Part shown: positions 54,859 to 64,000 of the stretch, in pieces | Numbering within the stretch: position 1 is the stretch's first letter | How the letters are laid out: each line of letters begins with the position of its first letter | Assembly (NCBI RefSeq): GCF_024734075.1 | Contig: NZ_CP102850.1 | Location: 372,001-436,000 of the forward strand | Direction: 5' to 3' | Source of the DNA: Gordonia mangrovi | GTDB taxonomy: Bacteria; Actinomycetota; Actinomycetes; Mycobacteriales; Mycobacteriaceae | DNA length: 64,000 bases | Notes under the pieces: generated by a model | Database searches by the model: none | What the model was told of the DNA's origin: nothing | What the model saw: only the letters and a program-made list of their open reading frames with translations | Program-made: the position numbers and the translations under genes

Positions 54859-55041
54859 CTCTGCTCGATCGTTCCGCTGCGTTCACACCTTCGACGAATC
54901 CCGTGCCGATGGCGCAGGATTCGTCGACAGGATCCGGTCGAGGAGAGCGACACGCACGAGATTTGTTGAGTGCGCTACGGGCCATCGATCGTGTACGACG
55001 ACACATCCGTCCGGCCATCCGACCACCGGCCAGACACAGAC

Positions 55042-55073
55042 AAGCCTCCTCCGATGCAGATCGGAGGAGGCTT
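55042..55073. terminator. Bidirectional terminator between the DUF3500 gene and tRNA-Ala
   Basis: Perfect 14-bp inverted repeat (55042-55055 with 55060-55073), 4-nt GCAG loop, pairing extended further outwards with one mismatch. It is 9 bp beyond the 3' end of the tRNA on the minus strand, where TTGTCTGT follows, and downstream of the DUF3500 gene on the plus strand. Confidence 0.7.
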
Positions 55074-55082
55074 CTCTGTCGG

Positions 55083-55155
55083 TGGAGCTAAGGGGACTCG
55101 AACCCCTGACCCCCACACTGCCAGTGTGGTGCGCTACCAGCTGCGCCATAGCCCC
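55083..55155 (-). tRNA. tRNA-Ala (anticodon GGC)
   Basis: On the minus strand GGGGCTATGGCGCAGCTGG begins the acceptor and D arms. The anticodon arm is CCACA-CTGGCAG-TGTGG with GGC in the loop. The T arm is AGGGG-TTCGAGT-CCCCT and the 3' acceptor strand TAGCTCC. Discriminator A, followed by CC; the full CCA is not encoded. It is not linked to other tRNAs here. Confidence 0.93.
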
Positions 55156-55251
55156 GTGTTCTGTTGTTCACCCCGTTTCAAGGGCAAAGGCGAAACTACA
55201 CCATCGTTCCGACTCCGACCAAATCGCCTGGACGGTGGGCGCGGACCGCCC

Positions 55252-56001
55252 TCACCCCTGCTCGGTCAGCAGTTGGTCCAGCCAATCGGTCCCGTCCATG
55301 ATGCCGTTCACCGGTTCGCCGCCGGACAACACGGTCGGGGTCGCCACCTGGCCACCGGTGGCCTTGGCGAGCTGGGTCCGCGACTGCTCGGATGCAGCCG
55401 TCGCCTCGGCCAACTTGGCTCCATCCGCGACGCACTGCTGGGTGTGCGCAGATGCGCCCTGCGCGCCGGCCAGCCGCGCCATGTCCGCATTGCTGAGGTC
55501 GGACTCGCCGCCTTCCTCCGGCTGATCGGCGAACAGGGCACTGTGGAACTTCTCGAAGACCTCCTTGTCCTCCCCGGCCCCGACACACTGGGCGGCACCG
55601 GCGGCGCGGGTCGAATAGTCGCCGGAGGCCGACCGGTCGTCGAGGAAGGTGAGCACGTGGTAGCGCACGCGCAGCGAGCCGTCATTGATCGCTCGGGTGA
55701 TCGCCGGACCGGACTGCTCCTCGAACTCCTGGCACACCGGGCACATGAAGTCCTCGAACACGTCGATCGTCTGCGGCGCGGAAGGCTCCCCGATGATCAG
55801 TGCCGCGTTCTCGCTGAGCACGGCTTCGTCCACACCGCCGGTGTCACGCTGGCTGCGGTTCCAGATCACACCGCCGACGATGAGGGCGAGGATGATCACC
55901 ACCGCCAGCCCGCCGAGGATATAAGTGGTGCGGCTCGACGTCGCGCTCGGCTGATACTTCGATTTGGCCGTCGATGGTGGGGGCTTGCGCTTGTCGCTCA
56001 C
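55252..56001 (-). CDS. Membrane-anchored DsbA/thioredoxin-fold protein
   Basis: 249 residues: basic start, one transmembrane helix (TTYILGGLAVVIILALIVGG), then a thioredoxin/DsbA-like domain with CPVC in DVFEDFMCPVCQEFEEQSG and cis-Pro region VATPTVLSGG. It probably catalyses disulfide chemistry outside the membrane, like mycobacterial Rv2969c-type proteins. Lies between tRNA-Ala and phosphoglucomutase on the same strand. Confidence 0.88.
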   Translation of the reverse strand: MSDKRKPPPSTAKSKYQPSATSSRTTYILGGLAVVIILALIVGGVIWNRSQRDTGGVDEAVLSENAALIIGEPSAPQTIDVFEDFMCPVCQEFEEQSGPAITRAINDGSLRVRYHVLTFLDDRSASGDYSTRAAGAAQCVGAGEDKEVFEKFHSALFADQPEEGGESDLSNADMARLAGAQGASAHTQQCVADGAKLAEATAASEQSRTQLAKATGGQVATPTVLSGGEPVNGIMDGTDWLDQLLTEQG

Positions 56002-56079
56002 CGTGCCGACTCTAATGCGGCAGCGATGAGAGCAGACCGCGCCGCCCCCGGATCGGCGCCGTCCGTCTACGCTCGGCGA

Positions 56080-57720
56080 TCACACCAGCACGGAGTCGAC
56101 CAGTTCCTGGGCCTGGGCCTGCACCGTGGCCAGGTGATCGGCGCCCTTGAACGACTCCGCGTAGATCTTGTAGACGTCCTCGGTTCCCGATGGGCGGGCG
56201 GCGAACCACGCATTCTCCGTGGTCACCTTGAGCCCACCGATCGGCGCCCCGTTGCCGGGTGCTTCGGTGAGCACAGCCGTGATCGGCTCCCCGGCCAGTT
56301 CGGTCGCCTTGACCTGGTCGGCCGAGAGCTTGCCGAGCAGAGCCTTTTGTGCGCGGGAGGCGGGCGCATCGATGCGCGCATAGGCGCTCTCGCCGTAGCG
56401 GTCGGCCAGTTCACGATAGCGCTGCGATGGCGTCTTGCCGGTCGTGGCGAGCATCTCCGAGGCCAACAGCGCCAGGATGATGCCGTCCTTGTCCGTCGAC
56501 CACGGCTTGCCGTCGAAGGTGAGGAACGAGGCGCCCGCGCTCTCTTCCCCCCCGAAGGCGATGCTGCCGTCGAGCAGTCCGTCGACGAACCACTTGAAGC
56601 CGACCGGGACCTCGAGAAGCTTGCGGTCGATCCCGGCGACGACACGGTCGATCAACGACGAACTGACCAGGGTCTTACCCACCGCAGCCTCGGCTCGCCA
56701 CCCGGGGCGGTGCGTGAACAGGTAGTCGATCGCCACCGCCAGATAGTGATTGGGGTTCATCAATCCGCCGTCGGGCGTCACGATGCCGTGCCGGTCGGAG
56801 TCGGCGTCGTTTCCGGTGGCGATGTCATAGCTGTCGCGTGCCGAGATCAGCGACGCCATCGCATTCGGCGACGAGCAGTCCATCCGGATCTTGCCGTCGG
56901 TGTCGAGTGTCATGAATCGGAACGTGGGATCGACCGTCGGGTTCACCACGGTCAGGTTCGTCAGGTTGTATCGGGCCCCGATCTCGGCCCAATAGCCGAC
57001 CGACGCGCCGCCCAGCGGATCGGCACCGATGTGGATACCGGCGTCACGGATGGCCGCCATGTCGACAACCTCGTGTAGATGGTCCACATAGGTTGCCGTG
57101 TAGGGATATTCATGAATGAACTCACTGCGGCGAGCTCGTTCGAACGGAATCCGGTTGACCCCGGCAAGTTTGTCGGCGAGCAACTCGTTGGCGCGACGCG
57201 CCACCACCGACGTGATGTTCGTGTCGGCCGGGCCACCGCTCGGCGGGTTGTACTTGAAACCACCGTCGCGGGGTGGATTGTGCGACGGGGTCACGACGAT
57301 GCCGTCGGCGAGCACCCCGGGATTGGCCTGGTTGAACCGCAGGATGGCGAAGCTCACGGCCGGCGTGGGGGTGAACTTCTCGTTCTCGGCGATGTACACG
57401 GTGACCTCGTTGGCGGTCAGCACCTCGAGTGCGCTGCGCCATGCCGGGATCGAGAGTGCGTGGGTGTCGAAACCGATGAACAACGGCCCGGTGATCCCCG
57501 CCGACTTCCGGTACTCCACGATCGCCTGTGTGGTCGCCAGGATGTGCGCTTCGTTGAACGCCCCGTCGAGGCTCGATCCACGATGACCCGAGGTGCCGAA
57601 CACCACCTGCTGCATGGGATCGTCGGGATCGGGCACCCGGTCGTAGTAGGCCCGTTCGACTGTATCGACGTCGATCAGATCCTCGGGGAGCGCCGTGGTT
57701 CCTGCTCTCGGATGTGCCAT
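56080..57720 (-). CDS. pgm: Phosphoglucomutase (alpha-D-glucose phosphate-specific)
   Basis: 546 residues from ATG 57720. [20 protein letters not shown] near the start; phosphoserine loop [20 protein letters not shown] with Ser146; metal loop [11 protein letters not shown]; sugar loop [11 protein letters not shown]; phosphate loop [15 protein letters not shown]. All four domains of the Pgm family are present, length as in E. coli. It interconverts glucose 1- and 6-phosphate for glycogen, trehalose and wall sugar supply. Confidence 0.96.
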   Translation of the reverse strand: MAHPRAGTTALPEDLIDVDTVERAYYDRVPDPDDPMQQVVFGTSGHRGSSLDGAFNEAHILATTQAIVEYRKSAGITGPLFIGFDTHALSIPAWRSALEVLTANEVTVYIAENEKFTPTPAVSFAILRFNQANPGVLADGIVVTPSHNPPRDGGFKYNPPSGGPADTNITSVVARRANELLADKLAGVNRIPFERARRSEFIHEYPYTATYVDHLHEVVDMAAIRDAGIHIGADPLGGASVGYWAEIGARYNLTNLTVVNPTVDPTFRFMTLDTDGKIRMDCSSPNAMASLISARDSYDIATGNDADSDRHGIVTPDGGLMNPNHYLAVAIDYLFTHRPGWRAEAAVGKTLVSSSLIDRVVAGIDRKLLEVPVGFKWFVDGLLDGSIAFGGEESAGASFLTFDGKPWSTDKDGIILALLASEMLATTGKTPSQRYRELADRYGESAYARIDAPASRAQKALLGKLSADQVKATELAGEPITAVLTEAPGNGAPIGGLKVTTENAWFAARPSGTEDVYKIYAESFKGADHLATVQAQAQELVDSVLV

Positions 57721-57903
57721 AGGCGCAATTGTGCCACCGGAACCGATCCGAACGTCGGCAACCAACGAATGGTTACTGTGGGCACCGATTCACGGAATCG
57801 AGGAGGATCCGACGATGCACTGCAGACAGTCGCTCGGCAGCCGCAACGTCCGGCGCGGGCCGCGGCGGACGGTTCTCGCGCCGGTGCGGGTGGGCGAGGG
57901 CTC

Positions 57904-58503
57904 ATGCTGATGCGCGTCCCGGTTCGCGCGGACCTTCTCGTACTGGTGCTTCCCGGTGGAACCGACCGCAGCTACCGCCCGTTCAGCACGCGCCAGCCCT
58001 CGGCTCTGCGGATGTATCCATTCACGTGGTCCATCCGCGCGCGCTACGGGCGGCGGGTCCGCGTGCACCAGGTGCGCTACCGGTTCTATGGATGGAACGG
58101 ACAGCAGAACTGCCCGGTGCCCGACGCACGAAAAGCCCTCGACGACCTGACCCGCAAACACCCGGGAGTCCCGGTGGTGCTGGTGGGCCATTCGATGGGT
58201 GGCCGAGTCGGCGCACACCTCGCGGCCGATCGGCGGGTGACCGGCCTCCTCGCACTCGCTCCCTGGTGGCAACACGCGGACTGGCGGTTCATCCACGACG
58301 ATGTGCGTGTCGTCGCTGTCCATGGCACGAGCGACACACGCACCTTCGCGCATCGTACCGAGAAGGGCATCCGCGAACTGGGCGAGCGCGGGCTCGACGC
58401 GACCTTCCTGCCGGTGCACGACGGCGGGCACGCGATGCTCGATCACGTGCCCCTGTGGCAGCGCAGCGCACTCGATTTCGTCGGCACCGCGCTCCCCCGG
58501 TAA
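57904..58503 (+). CDS. Alpha/beta hydrolase
   Basis: 199 residues from ATG 57904. The nucleophile elbow is VPVVLVGHSMGGRVGAHLAA; the acid is probably the Asp in VHGTSDTRTF and the His lies in DGGHAMLDHV. LVLVLPGGTDRSYRPFS is the oxyanion strand. Substrate unknown. It is divergent from pgm and converges on the tmRNA gene. Confidence 0.82.
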   Translation: MLMRVPVRADLLVLVLPGGTDRSYRPFSTRQPSALRMYPFTWSIRARYGRRVRVHQVRYRFYGWNGQQNCPVPDARKALDDLTRKHPGVPVVLVGHSMGGRVGAHLAADRRVTGLLALAPWWQHADWRFIHDDVRVVAVHGTSDTRTFAHRTEKGIRELGERGLDATFLPVHDGGHAMLDHVPLWQRSALDFVGTALPR

Positions 58504-58567
58504 CCCACCGCCCTCACGCACCCAACGCGCCCGGCACGGAGGTCGAGAGCCACACTCAAGCACGAAA

Positions 58568-58588
58568 CCCCCGACCACCGGTCGGGGG
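58568..58588. terminator. Terminator hairpin after tmRNA
   Basis: A 9-bp stem (58568-58576 with 58580-58588), loop ACC, is followed on the minus strand by TTTCGTG. It is positioned 8 nt past the tmRNA 3' end and also serves the hydrolase gene converging from the other side. Confidence 0.75.
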
Positions 58589-58595
58589 CCTCGTC

Positions 58596-58967
58596 GGTGG
58601 AGCTGCCGGGAATTGAACCCGGGTCCTCCGTCGCTTCGGTAGGGCTTCTCCGTGTGCAGTTCGCTATGCCTCTACTTGGATCTCCCGGTCACGCGAACAA
58701 GCCGAGATGACGATCCCAGTCGCTGTTTGATGTCCCGCTGCCGTCCGCGACCGGCGACAGCGGTGAGCTCCCTGAGATGATGCCGGCATCCGGGTGCGGG
58801 AGCAGACCCGGGCCGACAGACTAGCCTCGCTGATCAGGCAGCGAGTGCGTAGTCGCGCTGATTCTTATCGGCGCTTAATTGGTTGCTACGACGCTTAACG
58901 GTGGTCTCTAGCCTGCACCGACACGCTTCCCCTACCTCGACGCACGCAGTCGAAACCGATCAGCCCC
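58596..58967 (-). ncRNA. ssrA: Transfer-messenger RNA (tmRNA)
   Basis: Minus strand starts GGGGCTGATCGGTTTCGACT and ends with the T-arm GGTTCAATTCCCGGCAGCTC, together forming the tRNA-Ala-like acceptor. The tag reading frame (58872 down to 58834) gives ADKNQRDYALAA then TGA, the actinobacterial proteolysis tag. Pseudoknot regions lie between. It frees stalled ribosomes with SmpB, which is encoded about 3 kb away on the same strand. Confidence 0.96.
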
Positions 58968-59040
58968 GAGGTAGTCCCGCCGAAACTCGGCGAGTACTTC
59001 AGTGTAACAACGGCTGATGCGCGTTTCATCCCGGTATCGG

Positions 59041-60450
59041 TCAGTGATGGAAGTGTGAGCCCGTACCCTCGCGCGGCATCGGCGACTGTAGATTGTCGAG
59101 GAAGGCGATCTCACTCTCCATGTCTCGCAGCAACGCGGCGCCGAGATCGCGACTGAGACCGGTCCGCACCACGATGCGCTGCAATGTCATGTCGGCGAGG
59201 TCGTCGGCCATCGGATACGCCGGTACCAGCCATCCCTTCATCCGCAGTCGGTCGGACAGATCGTAGAGCGTCCATTTGTCCGTGTACCCGGCCTTGAGCT
59301 TCCACGCGAACACCGGGATGGTGTCACCCCTGCTGACGAGATCGAACGGACCCATCTCGCCGATCGCTGCCGACAGATACTGCGCGACGTCGAGCGACTC
59401 CTGCTGCACCTGCCGATAGCCCTCGCGACCCAACCGCAGGAAGTTGTAGTACTGCAACAACACCTGCGCACCGGGACGCGAGAAGTTCAATGCGAGTGTC
59501 GGCATGTCACCGCCGAGATAGCTGCAGTGGAACACCATGCTCTCCGGCAGCGCCTCGGCGTCGCGCCAGACGATCCAGCCCAACCCCGGATACACCAGGC
59601 CGTACTTGTGGCCGGAGGTGTTGATCGACACCACTCGCGGCACCCGGAAATCCCATTCCAGATCCGGCTGACAGAACGGCGCGATCATCGCCCCCGATGC
59701 GCCGTCCACATGGATCTTCACGTCGAGTCCGGTGGCGGCCTGGATCTCGTCGAGTTTCGCGGAGATCTCCTTCACCGGCTCGTACAACCCGTTGTAGGTC
59801 ACCCCGACGATCGCCACCACACCGATCGTGTTCTCATCCACATACTTCTCGAGTTCGTGGCCGTCGAAGACGAAATGCTCCTCGCTCACCGGCACCCACC
59901 GCGGCTCCACCTCGAAGTAGTTGAGGAACTTCTCCCAACACACCTGAACAGCGGTGGACAGCACCAGATTCGGCTTCTCGATCGACTTGCCCTCGGCTTT
60001 GCGGCGCGTCTGCCAATGCCGCTTGAGCGCCAGGCCACCCAGCATCGCCGCCTCCGAGGACCCGATCGTCGAGGTCCCGATCGCGTTCTCCACATCCGGC
60101 ACATTCCACAGATCGGCGATGATCTTCCAGCACCGATCCTCGATTGCCGCGGTCTGCGGGTACTCGTCCTTGTCGATCATGTTCTTGTCGTAGGTCTCGG
60201 CGTAGAGCCGGCGTGCCTCGTCGTCCATCCACGTCGACACGAAGGTCGCCAGATTCAGCCGCGCGTTGCCGTCGAGCATCGCCTCGTCGTGCACGATCTG
60301 GTAGGCGGTCGCGGGCAGGCTCATCTGGTCGGGAATGGTGAACTTCGGCAGCTCGGTGGCCTCGCCGGGGCGGACGAACACCGGGTTGAGAGTCAGATTC
60401 GCGCCGATGTTGGTCGTGTTGCGGGCATTGGTGTGTGTGCGGTCGGTCAT
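59041..60450 (-). CDS. gadB: Glutamate decarboxylase
   Basis: 469 residues. Group II PLP-dependent decarboxylase: VDGASGAMIAPFCQPDLEWD, NTSGHKYGLVYPGLGWIVWR with the PLP lysine K282, and the ending FLDNLQSPMPREGTGSHFHH. It decarboxylates glutamate to GABA and consumes a proton, often for acid tolerance. No Glu/GABA antiporter gene is adjacent. Confidence 0.95.
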   Translation of the reverse strand: MTDRTHTNARNTTNIGANLTLNPVFVRPGEATELPKFTIPDQMSLPATAYQIVHDEAMLDGNARLNLATFVSTWMDDEARRLYAETYDKNMIDKDEYPQTAAIEDRCWKIIADLWNVPDVENAIGTSTIGSSEAAMLGGLALKRHWQTRRKAEGKSIEKPNLVLSTAVQVCWEKFLNYFEVEPRWVPVSEEHFVFDGHELEKYVDENTIGVVAIVGVTYNGLYEPVKEISAKLDEIQAATGLDVKIHVDGASGAMIAPFCQPDLEWDFRVPRVVSINTSGHKYGLVYPGLGWIVWRDAEALPESMVFHCSYLGGDMPTLALNFSRPGAQVLLQYYNFLRLGREGYRQVQQESLDVAQYLSAAIGEMGPFDLVSRGDTIPVFAWKLKAGYTDKWTLYDLSDRLRMKGWLVPAYPMADDLADMTLQRIVVRTGLSRDLGAALLRDMESEIAFLDNLQSPMPREGTGSHFHH

Positions 60451-60586
60451 CGTCTGCTCCTGAGGTGGCGAATCGATGAATCACTGGATGCCTCACCCCG
60501 CGTCCGCGATCAGCTGACCTTGGGGCCGCTTCGGATCATATCGACCATGCCACGCTCGCCGAGCAGATCGAGGAATCCATGAGACG

Positions 60587-61873
60587 TCACACGATCTGTA
60601 GCAGCACCGTGTCGTTGACCGCGACGTCGACGGTGAGTTGACCGTCGGCGGCCTGGTACCGACGCCCCGTCCAGGCGTCGACGGCACCGACGGTGTCGTC
60701 GCCGACCAGCCCGAGACTGCCCAGCGACACCGAGATGGCCCGCGGATGATCCGACCGGTTCGTCAACGACACGACGAGACCTTTGTCGCCGACCGCACGC
60801 GCCCAGACCTCCGGGTCGTCGTCGACGGGCGCGCCGGCACTGACTCGACCGTCCTGATCGATCGCGATGACCGCACGGTTGCGCAGCAGGTCCAGGGTCT
60901 GCGTCGACATGCGCGTGAGATCGTTGCCGGCGATGAGCGGCGCGGCCATCATCGCCCACATCGACATCTGCGTGCGTTGCTGGGCCAGGGTGAGACCAGG
61001 GTTGCCGTCCACCCCCACCACGAGCATGTCCGGGTCGTTGAACGCCGAGGGCTCGACCCGCGACGCGAGCGGCGCGACCGCGTCGACGATGTCGATCACC
61101 CCCTGCGCCCCGGAATCGTCGGCGTTGGTCGACCACACCGGGGTGATGTCATTGGTGACCCGCGTCATCGTCGCAACGCCCCCCCAGTCGAATTCGGCAC
61201 CCGGAACCGAGTCCGCGACACCGCTGTTGGGGTTGATGCTGTACACCATGGGCCGACCGGTGTCACGGATCGCGTCACGCATCGCGGTGAACGCGGACAC
61301 CTGGGCGTCATGGTCGGAATTGCTCGAGCACCAATCGTATTTCAGATAGTCGACCTGCCAGTCGGCGAACGTCTGGGCGTCGGCGTCCTCGTGGCCACGG
61401 CTGCCGGTGGCGCCCGGATACGTACCGAGGAACTGGGTGCAGGTCTTCTCGTCGGCGGCTGCGTACAACCCGAACTTCAGACCGCGGTCGTGCAGATACC
61501 GCCCGAGCGCAGCCATGCCGGAGGGGAACCGACCCGGATCGGCCTGCAGCGACCCGTCGTCGGCGCGCTCAGGCGCGGCCCAGCAGTCGTCGACGACAAC
61601 GTAGCGATACCCGGCGTCACGTAGCCCGGTGAGCACCAGCGCGTCGGCCTGCTCGCGGACGATTTGCTCGGTGATGTTGCAGCCGAAGGTGTTCCAGCTG
61701 TTCCAGCCCATCGGCGGGGTGGCCGGCAGACCGTCGATCGCGACACCGTCGCCACCGATGCGGCCCTCCGGGTCGGGTGTGCACGCGACGAAGCCGAGCG
61801 TCACCAGCACCGCCGCCAGCACGGCGAGGCCACGGCGACGCGCTAGGTGGCGATGCGCCGGGTGTCGGGGCAC
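60587..61873 (-). CDS. Glycoside hydrolase family 27 alpha-galactosidase-like lipoprotein
   Basis: 428 residues from GTG 61873, which lies 4 bp after the smpB stop with AAGGGG for ribosome binding. Lipobox LGFVACTPDP follows a hydrophobic signal. GH27 core: TPPMGWNSWNTFGCNITEQI, VVDDCWAAPE, VDYLKYDWCSSN (nucleophile Asp) and AFNDPDMLVVG (acid/base Asp). C-terminal beta domain completes the enzyme. It probably removes alpha-galactosyl residues, or a related sugar, outside the cell. Confidence 0.9.
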   Translation of the reverse strand: MPRHPAHRHLARRRGLAVLAAVLVTLGFVACTPDPEGRIGGDGVAIDGLPATPPMGWNSWNTFGCNITEQIVREQADALVLTGLRDAGYRYVVVDDCWAAPERADDGSLQADPGRFPSGMAALGRYLHDRGLKFGLYAAADEKTCTQFLGTYPGATGSRGHEDADAQTFADWQVDYLKYDWCSSNSDHDAQVSAFTAMRDAIRDTGRPMVYSINPNSGVADSVPGAEFDWGGVATMTRVTNDITPVWSTNADDSGAQGVIDIVDAVAPLASRVEPSAFNDPDMLVVGVDGNPGLTLAQQRTQMSMWAMMAAPLIAGNDLTRMSTQTLDLLRNRAVIAIDQDGRVSAGAPVDDDPEVWARAVGDKGLVVSLTNRSDHPRAISVSLGSLGLVGDDTVGAVDAWTGRRYQAADGQLTVDVAVNDTVLLQIV

Positions 61874-61877
61874 CTGC

Positions 61878-62351
61878 TCACATCCCCTTGACGCGCCGAC
61901 CGATCTCGCGCTCCACCTCACGTTGCGCGGTCCGGCGCGCGATGTCCTGGCGTTTGTCGTGTGCCTGCTTGCCTCGGGCCAGCGCCAGCTCCACCTTCAC
62001 CTTGCCGTCGCTGAAGTACAACGACAGCGGCACCAACGTGAGGTTGCCGTCGCGGATCTTGCCGATCAGGTTGTCGATCTCTCGACGATGCATCAGCAGT
62101 TTCCGATTGCGGCGCGGCGCGTGATTGGTCCACGACCCGCTGCCGTACTCGGGGATGTGGACCGCGCGCAGCCAGATCTCGCCGTCATCGACCGTCGCGA
62201 ATGCGTCCGCGAGGGAGGCCTTGCCCTCACGCAGACTCTTCACCTCGGTGCCCAGCAGGGCGATACCCGCCTCATAGGTGTCGAGGATGGCGTAGTTGTG
62301 GCGTGCCTTACGGTTGGTCGCGATCACGTTGCGACCTTTCTCCTTCGCCAT
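61878..62351 (-). CDS. smpB: SsrA-binding protein SmpB
   Basis: 157 residues from ATG 62351 with GAGGAGG upstream. [58 protein letters not shown] and the basic C-terminal tail [20 protein letters not shown]. It binds tmRNA and delivers it to stalled ribosomes. Follows ftsX by 50 bp and overlaps nothing; GH27 gene starts 4 bp later. Confidence 0.97.
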   Translation of the reverse strand: MAKEKGRNVIATNRKARHNYAILDTYEAGIALLGTEVKSLREGKASLADAFATVDDGEIWLRAVHIPEYGSGSWTNHAPRRNRKLLMHRREIDNLIGKIRDGNLTLVPLSLYFSDGKVKVELALARGKQAHDKRQDIARRTAQREVEREIGRRVKGM

Positions 62352-62401
62352 TGCTGCACCTCCTCGTTCCCATCTCGTCGTGCCGATCTCGTCGGCCCCG
62401 A

Positions 62402-63310
62402 TCACTCGCGCACATAGACCCGCAACGTCACGTAGGCGGTGACACCCGACAACAGGATTCCCGCCAGGATCAACCACGGCGACACGAACAGCACGTCGGA
62501 GATCCCGATACGCGCCAGGATGTTCACACCGTACAGATCGCGTAGAGCGTTGTCGAAGAAGAAAACCTTGGCCGCGAACAGCCCGCCGATCGCCAGGAAT
62601 GCACCGGCGAGGGCGGCGACCACCGCCTCGAGCAGGAACGGGAGCTGGGTGTACCAGCGGGTGGCGCCCACCAGCCGCATGATCGACACCTCGGTGCGCC
62701 GGGTGAACGCCGCGATCTGCACGGTGTTCACGATCAGCAGGATGGCGGCCACCGCGAGGACCATCGCTACCGCGAACGCCGCATTACGGGTCCCGTCGAG
62801 CACGCTGAAGATGCGTTGGACGAGTTCGCGTTGGTCGAGCGCGCCGTCGACACCGAGATCTTTGCGGTCCTTGTATTTGTCGAGCACCGCGCCGAACTGC
62901 GCCGGGTCCGACATCCGCACCTTCAGCGACGCCGGGATCGTGCCTTCCCGGATGTTGTTGGCGATGTCGGGATTGTCCTTGAAGGTCTGTTTGGCCGCCT
63001 CGAAAGCCTCCTCGCGGTCGATGAAGGTGACCGAACCCACCCCCGGCTCGTTCTCAATGTCGGTCCGCAGCTCCGCGCACGGCGATTCCTGGCAGTTCGG
63101 GTCGGCATCGGAGACGGCGTCGTTGACGAAGAACTGCATCTCGACCCGGTCGAGGAAGATCTGCTGACTCTTGTCGGCCATCTGGATGACCAACAGTCCG
63201 CCGCCGAACATGCCCAGCGTGATCGCCGTGGTCAGGACCATGGCGATGGTCATGGTCACGTTGCGTCGGAAACCGTTGAGGACCTCGCTGATGATGAAGT
63301 TCGCTCGCAT
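62402..63310 (-). CDS. ftsX: Cell-division ABC transporter permease FtsX
   Basis: 302 residues: cytoplasmic start, helix ([20 protein letters not shown]), an extracytoplasmic loop of about 120 residues, then three more helices. FtsX relays FtsE ATPase cycles to peptidoglycan hydrolases outside. Same strand and just downstream of ftsE. Confidence 0.96.
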   Translation of the reverse strand: MRANFIISEVLNGFRRNVTMTIAMVLTTAITLGMFGGGLLVIQMADKSQQIFLDRVEMQFFVNDAVSDADPNCQESPCAELRTDIENEPGVGSVTFIDREEAFEAAKQTFKDNPDIANNIREGTIPASLKVRMSDPAQFGAVLDKYKDRKDLGVDGALDQRELVQRIFSVLDGTRNAAFAVAMVLAVAAILLIVNTVQIAAFTRRTEVSIMRLVGATRWYTQLPFLLEAVVAALAGAFLAIGGLFAAKVFFFDNALRDLYGVNILARIGISDVLFVSPWLILAGILLSGVTAYVTLRVYVRE

Positions 63311-63408
63311 GGGTCTGTGCGCAGTCCTAACAGAAGTCGAGGGTGTGAGGCGCTACCCCACACGGGCGGGTCACGGGCGGGGCAACGGCGGTCGGCCGAT
63401 GCCCTCGG

Positions 63409-64000
63409 TCAGCCGATTCCATAGACCCCTTGCGGATCGTTGCGGACCAGGTGGCCGTTGTCGAACTCGAGTACGCGCCGGCGCATGGCGTCGACGATGT
63501 GCCGATCGTGGGTGGCCATGATCACTGTGGTGCCGCGGCGGTTCACCCGGTCGAGGACGTCGACGATCTCCTCGCTGGTCTCCGGGTCGAGGTTGCCGGT
63601 CGGTTCGTCTGCCAGCAGCAGCAGCGGCCGATTGACGATCGCCCGGGCGATCGCGACGCGCTGCATCTCGCCGCCGGACAACTCGTTGGGCATGCGGTCG
63701 GCCTTGCCGGACAGGCCGACGTAGTCGAGGACCTCCGGCACGATGCGCCGAGTCGTGGACGGGCTCTTGCCGATCACCTCCAACGCGAACGCGACGTTGT
63801 CGGCCACCGACTTCTGCTGCAGCAGGCGGAAGTCCTGGAAGACGCAGCCAATCGACTGTCGCAGCTTGGGCACCATCCGACCCTTGAGGGTGTTGACGTG
63901 GAAGTCCCCCACATACACATCGCCCGACGTGGGCTTGTCCTCCTTGAGCAGCAGCCGGAAGAAGGTCGACTTCCCCGAACCCGACGGGCCGATCAAGAAG
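63409..64000 (-). CDS. ftsE: Cell-division ATP-binding protein FtsE, N-terminus beyond the window
   Basis: About 197 residues remain; the first ~30 are past the right edge. Walker [16 protein letters not shown], signature [15 protein letters not shown], Walker [20 protein letters not shown], switch His [11 protein letters not shown]. With FtsX it forms the division-linked ABC complex. The visible frame enters at [10 protein letters not shown], so no start codon is in this window. Confidence 0.96.
   Translation of the reverse strand, partial: FLIGPSGSGKSTFFRLLLKEDKPTSGDVYVGDFHVNTLKGRMVPKLRQSIGCVFQDFRLLQQKSVADNVAFALEVIGKSPSTTRRIVPEVLDYVGLSGKADRMPNELSGGEMQRVAIARAIVNRPLLLLADEPTGNLDPETSEEIVDVLDRVNRRGTTVIMATHDRHIVDAMRRRVLEFDNGHLVRNDPQGVYGIG

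Noticed and set aside
54970..57078. A 702-codon frame on the plus strand
   Set aside because: It runs antisense to the DsbA-like gene and pgm and passes through the tRNA; its residue content mirrors high-GC codon bias of the real genes, with no domain.
58504..58595. A short frame after the alpha/beta hydrolase
   Set aside because: No start with a ribosome site; the interval is the terminator of tmRNA.
1..64000. CRISPR array, prophage, integrase or complete insertion sequence
   Set aside because: No regularly spaced repeats with unique spacers and no transposase, integrase or phage structural protein were recognised in any frame.

Overview
The window looks like a chromosomal segment of a high-GC, mycolic-acid-containing actinobacterium, most like Gordonia or a close relative. 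The signs are an Lsr2 nucleoid protein, an antigen-85-like esterase, a frameshifted cyclopropane/mycolate-type methyltransferase, a tmRNA whose tag ends in RDYALAA, the ftsE-ftsX-smpB block, and coding regions with almost exclusively G or C in third codon positions. The genus is inferred. No transposase, phage gene or CRISPR array was found, so this is mostly core and soft-accessory chromosome.

Layout. 0-6.6 kb: MpaB-type oxygenase end, TetR regulator, HtrA-like protease, cyanase, nitroreductase-family protein, diacylglycerol kinase, a small membrane protein and a frameshifted CFA synthase. 6.7-13.9 kb: flavin monooxygenase followed by a LuxR regulator, formate/nitrite channel, BrkB-like membrane protein, and a three-gene neighbourhood of iron-containing redox enzyme, CDGSH protein and HemK-like methyltransferase. 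14-19.7 kb: a frameshifted SDR gene, then a probable two-gene operon of an ATP-grasp ligase and an unrecognised 678-residue protein with an apparent Cys/His/Asn peptidase-like signature (the best candidate for an undescribed system), then a secreted mycolyltransferase-like esterase. 19.9-24.5 kb: secreted GH43-like propeller, small membrane proteins, a truncated VapC, and an HTH_42 (AlkZ-like) protein. 24.6-30.3 kb: ABC transporter pair, higBA toxin-antitoxin genes coupled to an ABM monooxygenase, ychF, a 21-bp tandem repeat and an AI-2E transporter. 30.3-35 kb: alkylation repair (Ada-AlkA fusion and Ogt), RmuC, DUF6542 protein. 35-41.4 kb: fructosamine kinase, SDR, amidase, CobW-like GTPase, TrhO, a lipoprotein, lsr2. 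41.5-48.5 kb: small accessory genes including a ProX-like binding protein, AraC and TetR regulators and a frameshifted serine hydrolase. 48.5-58.5 kb: ABC-F ATPase, multicopper oxidase with a divergent TetR, DUF3500 lipoprotein, tRNA-Ala(GGC), DsbA-like protein, phosphoglucomutase and an alpha/beta hydrolase. 58.6-64 kb: tmRNA, glutamate decarboxylase, and a minus-strand run ftsE-ftsX-smpB-GH27 alpha-galactosidase.

A recurrent feature is gene breakage. Four otherwise intact genes (CFA synthase, an SDR, a small membrane protein, a serine hydrolase) are each restored by one to three small indels. Apart from the dinucleotide change in the CFA gene, the indels I could place are single bases in short G or T runs. 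Three other loci (VapC, a TetR/VOC pair, a RibD_C reductase fragment) are truncated in ways one indel cannot repair. The first group could be assembly error or recent decay; the second group looks like real gene loss. tmRNA and SmpB are both present about 3 kb apart and together provide ribosome rescue.
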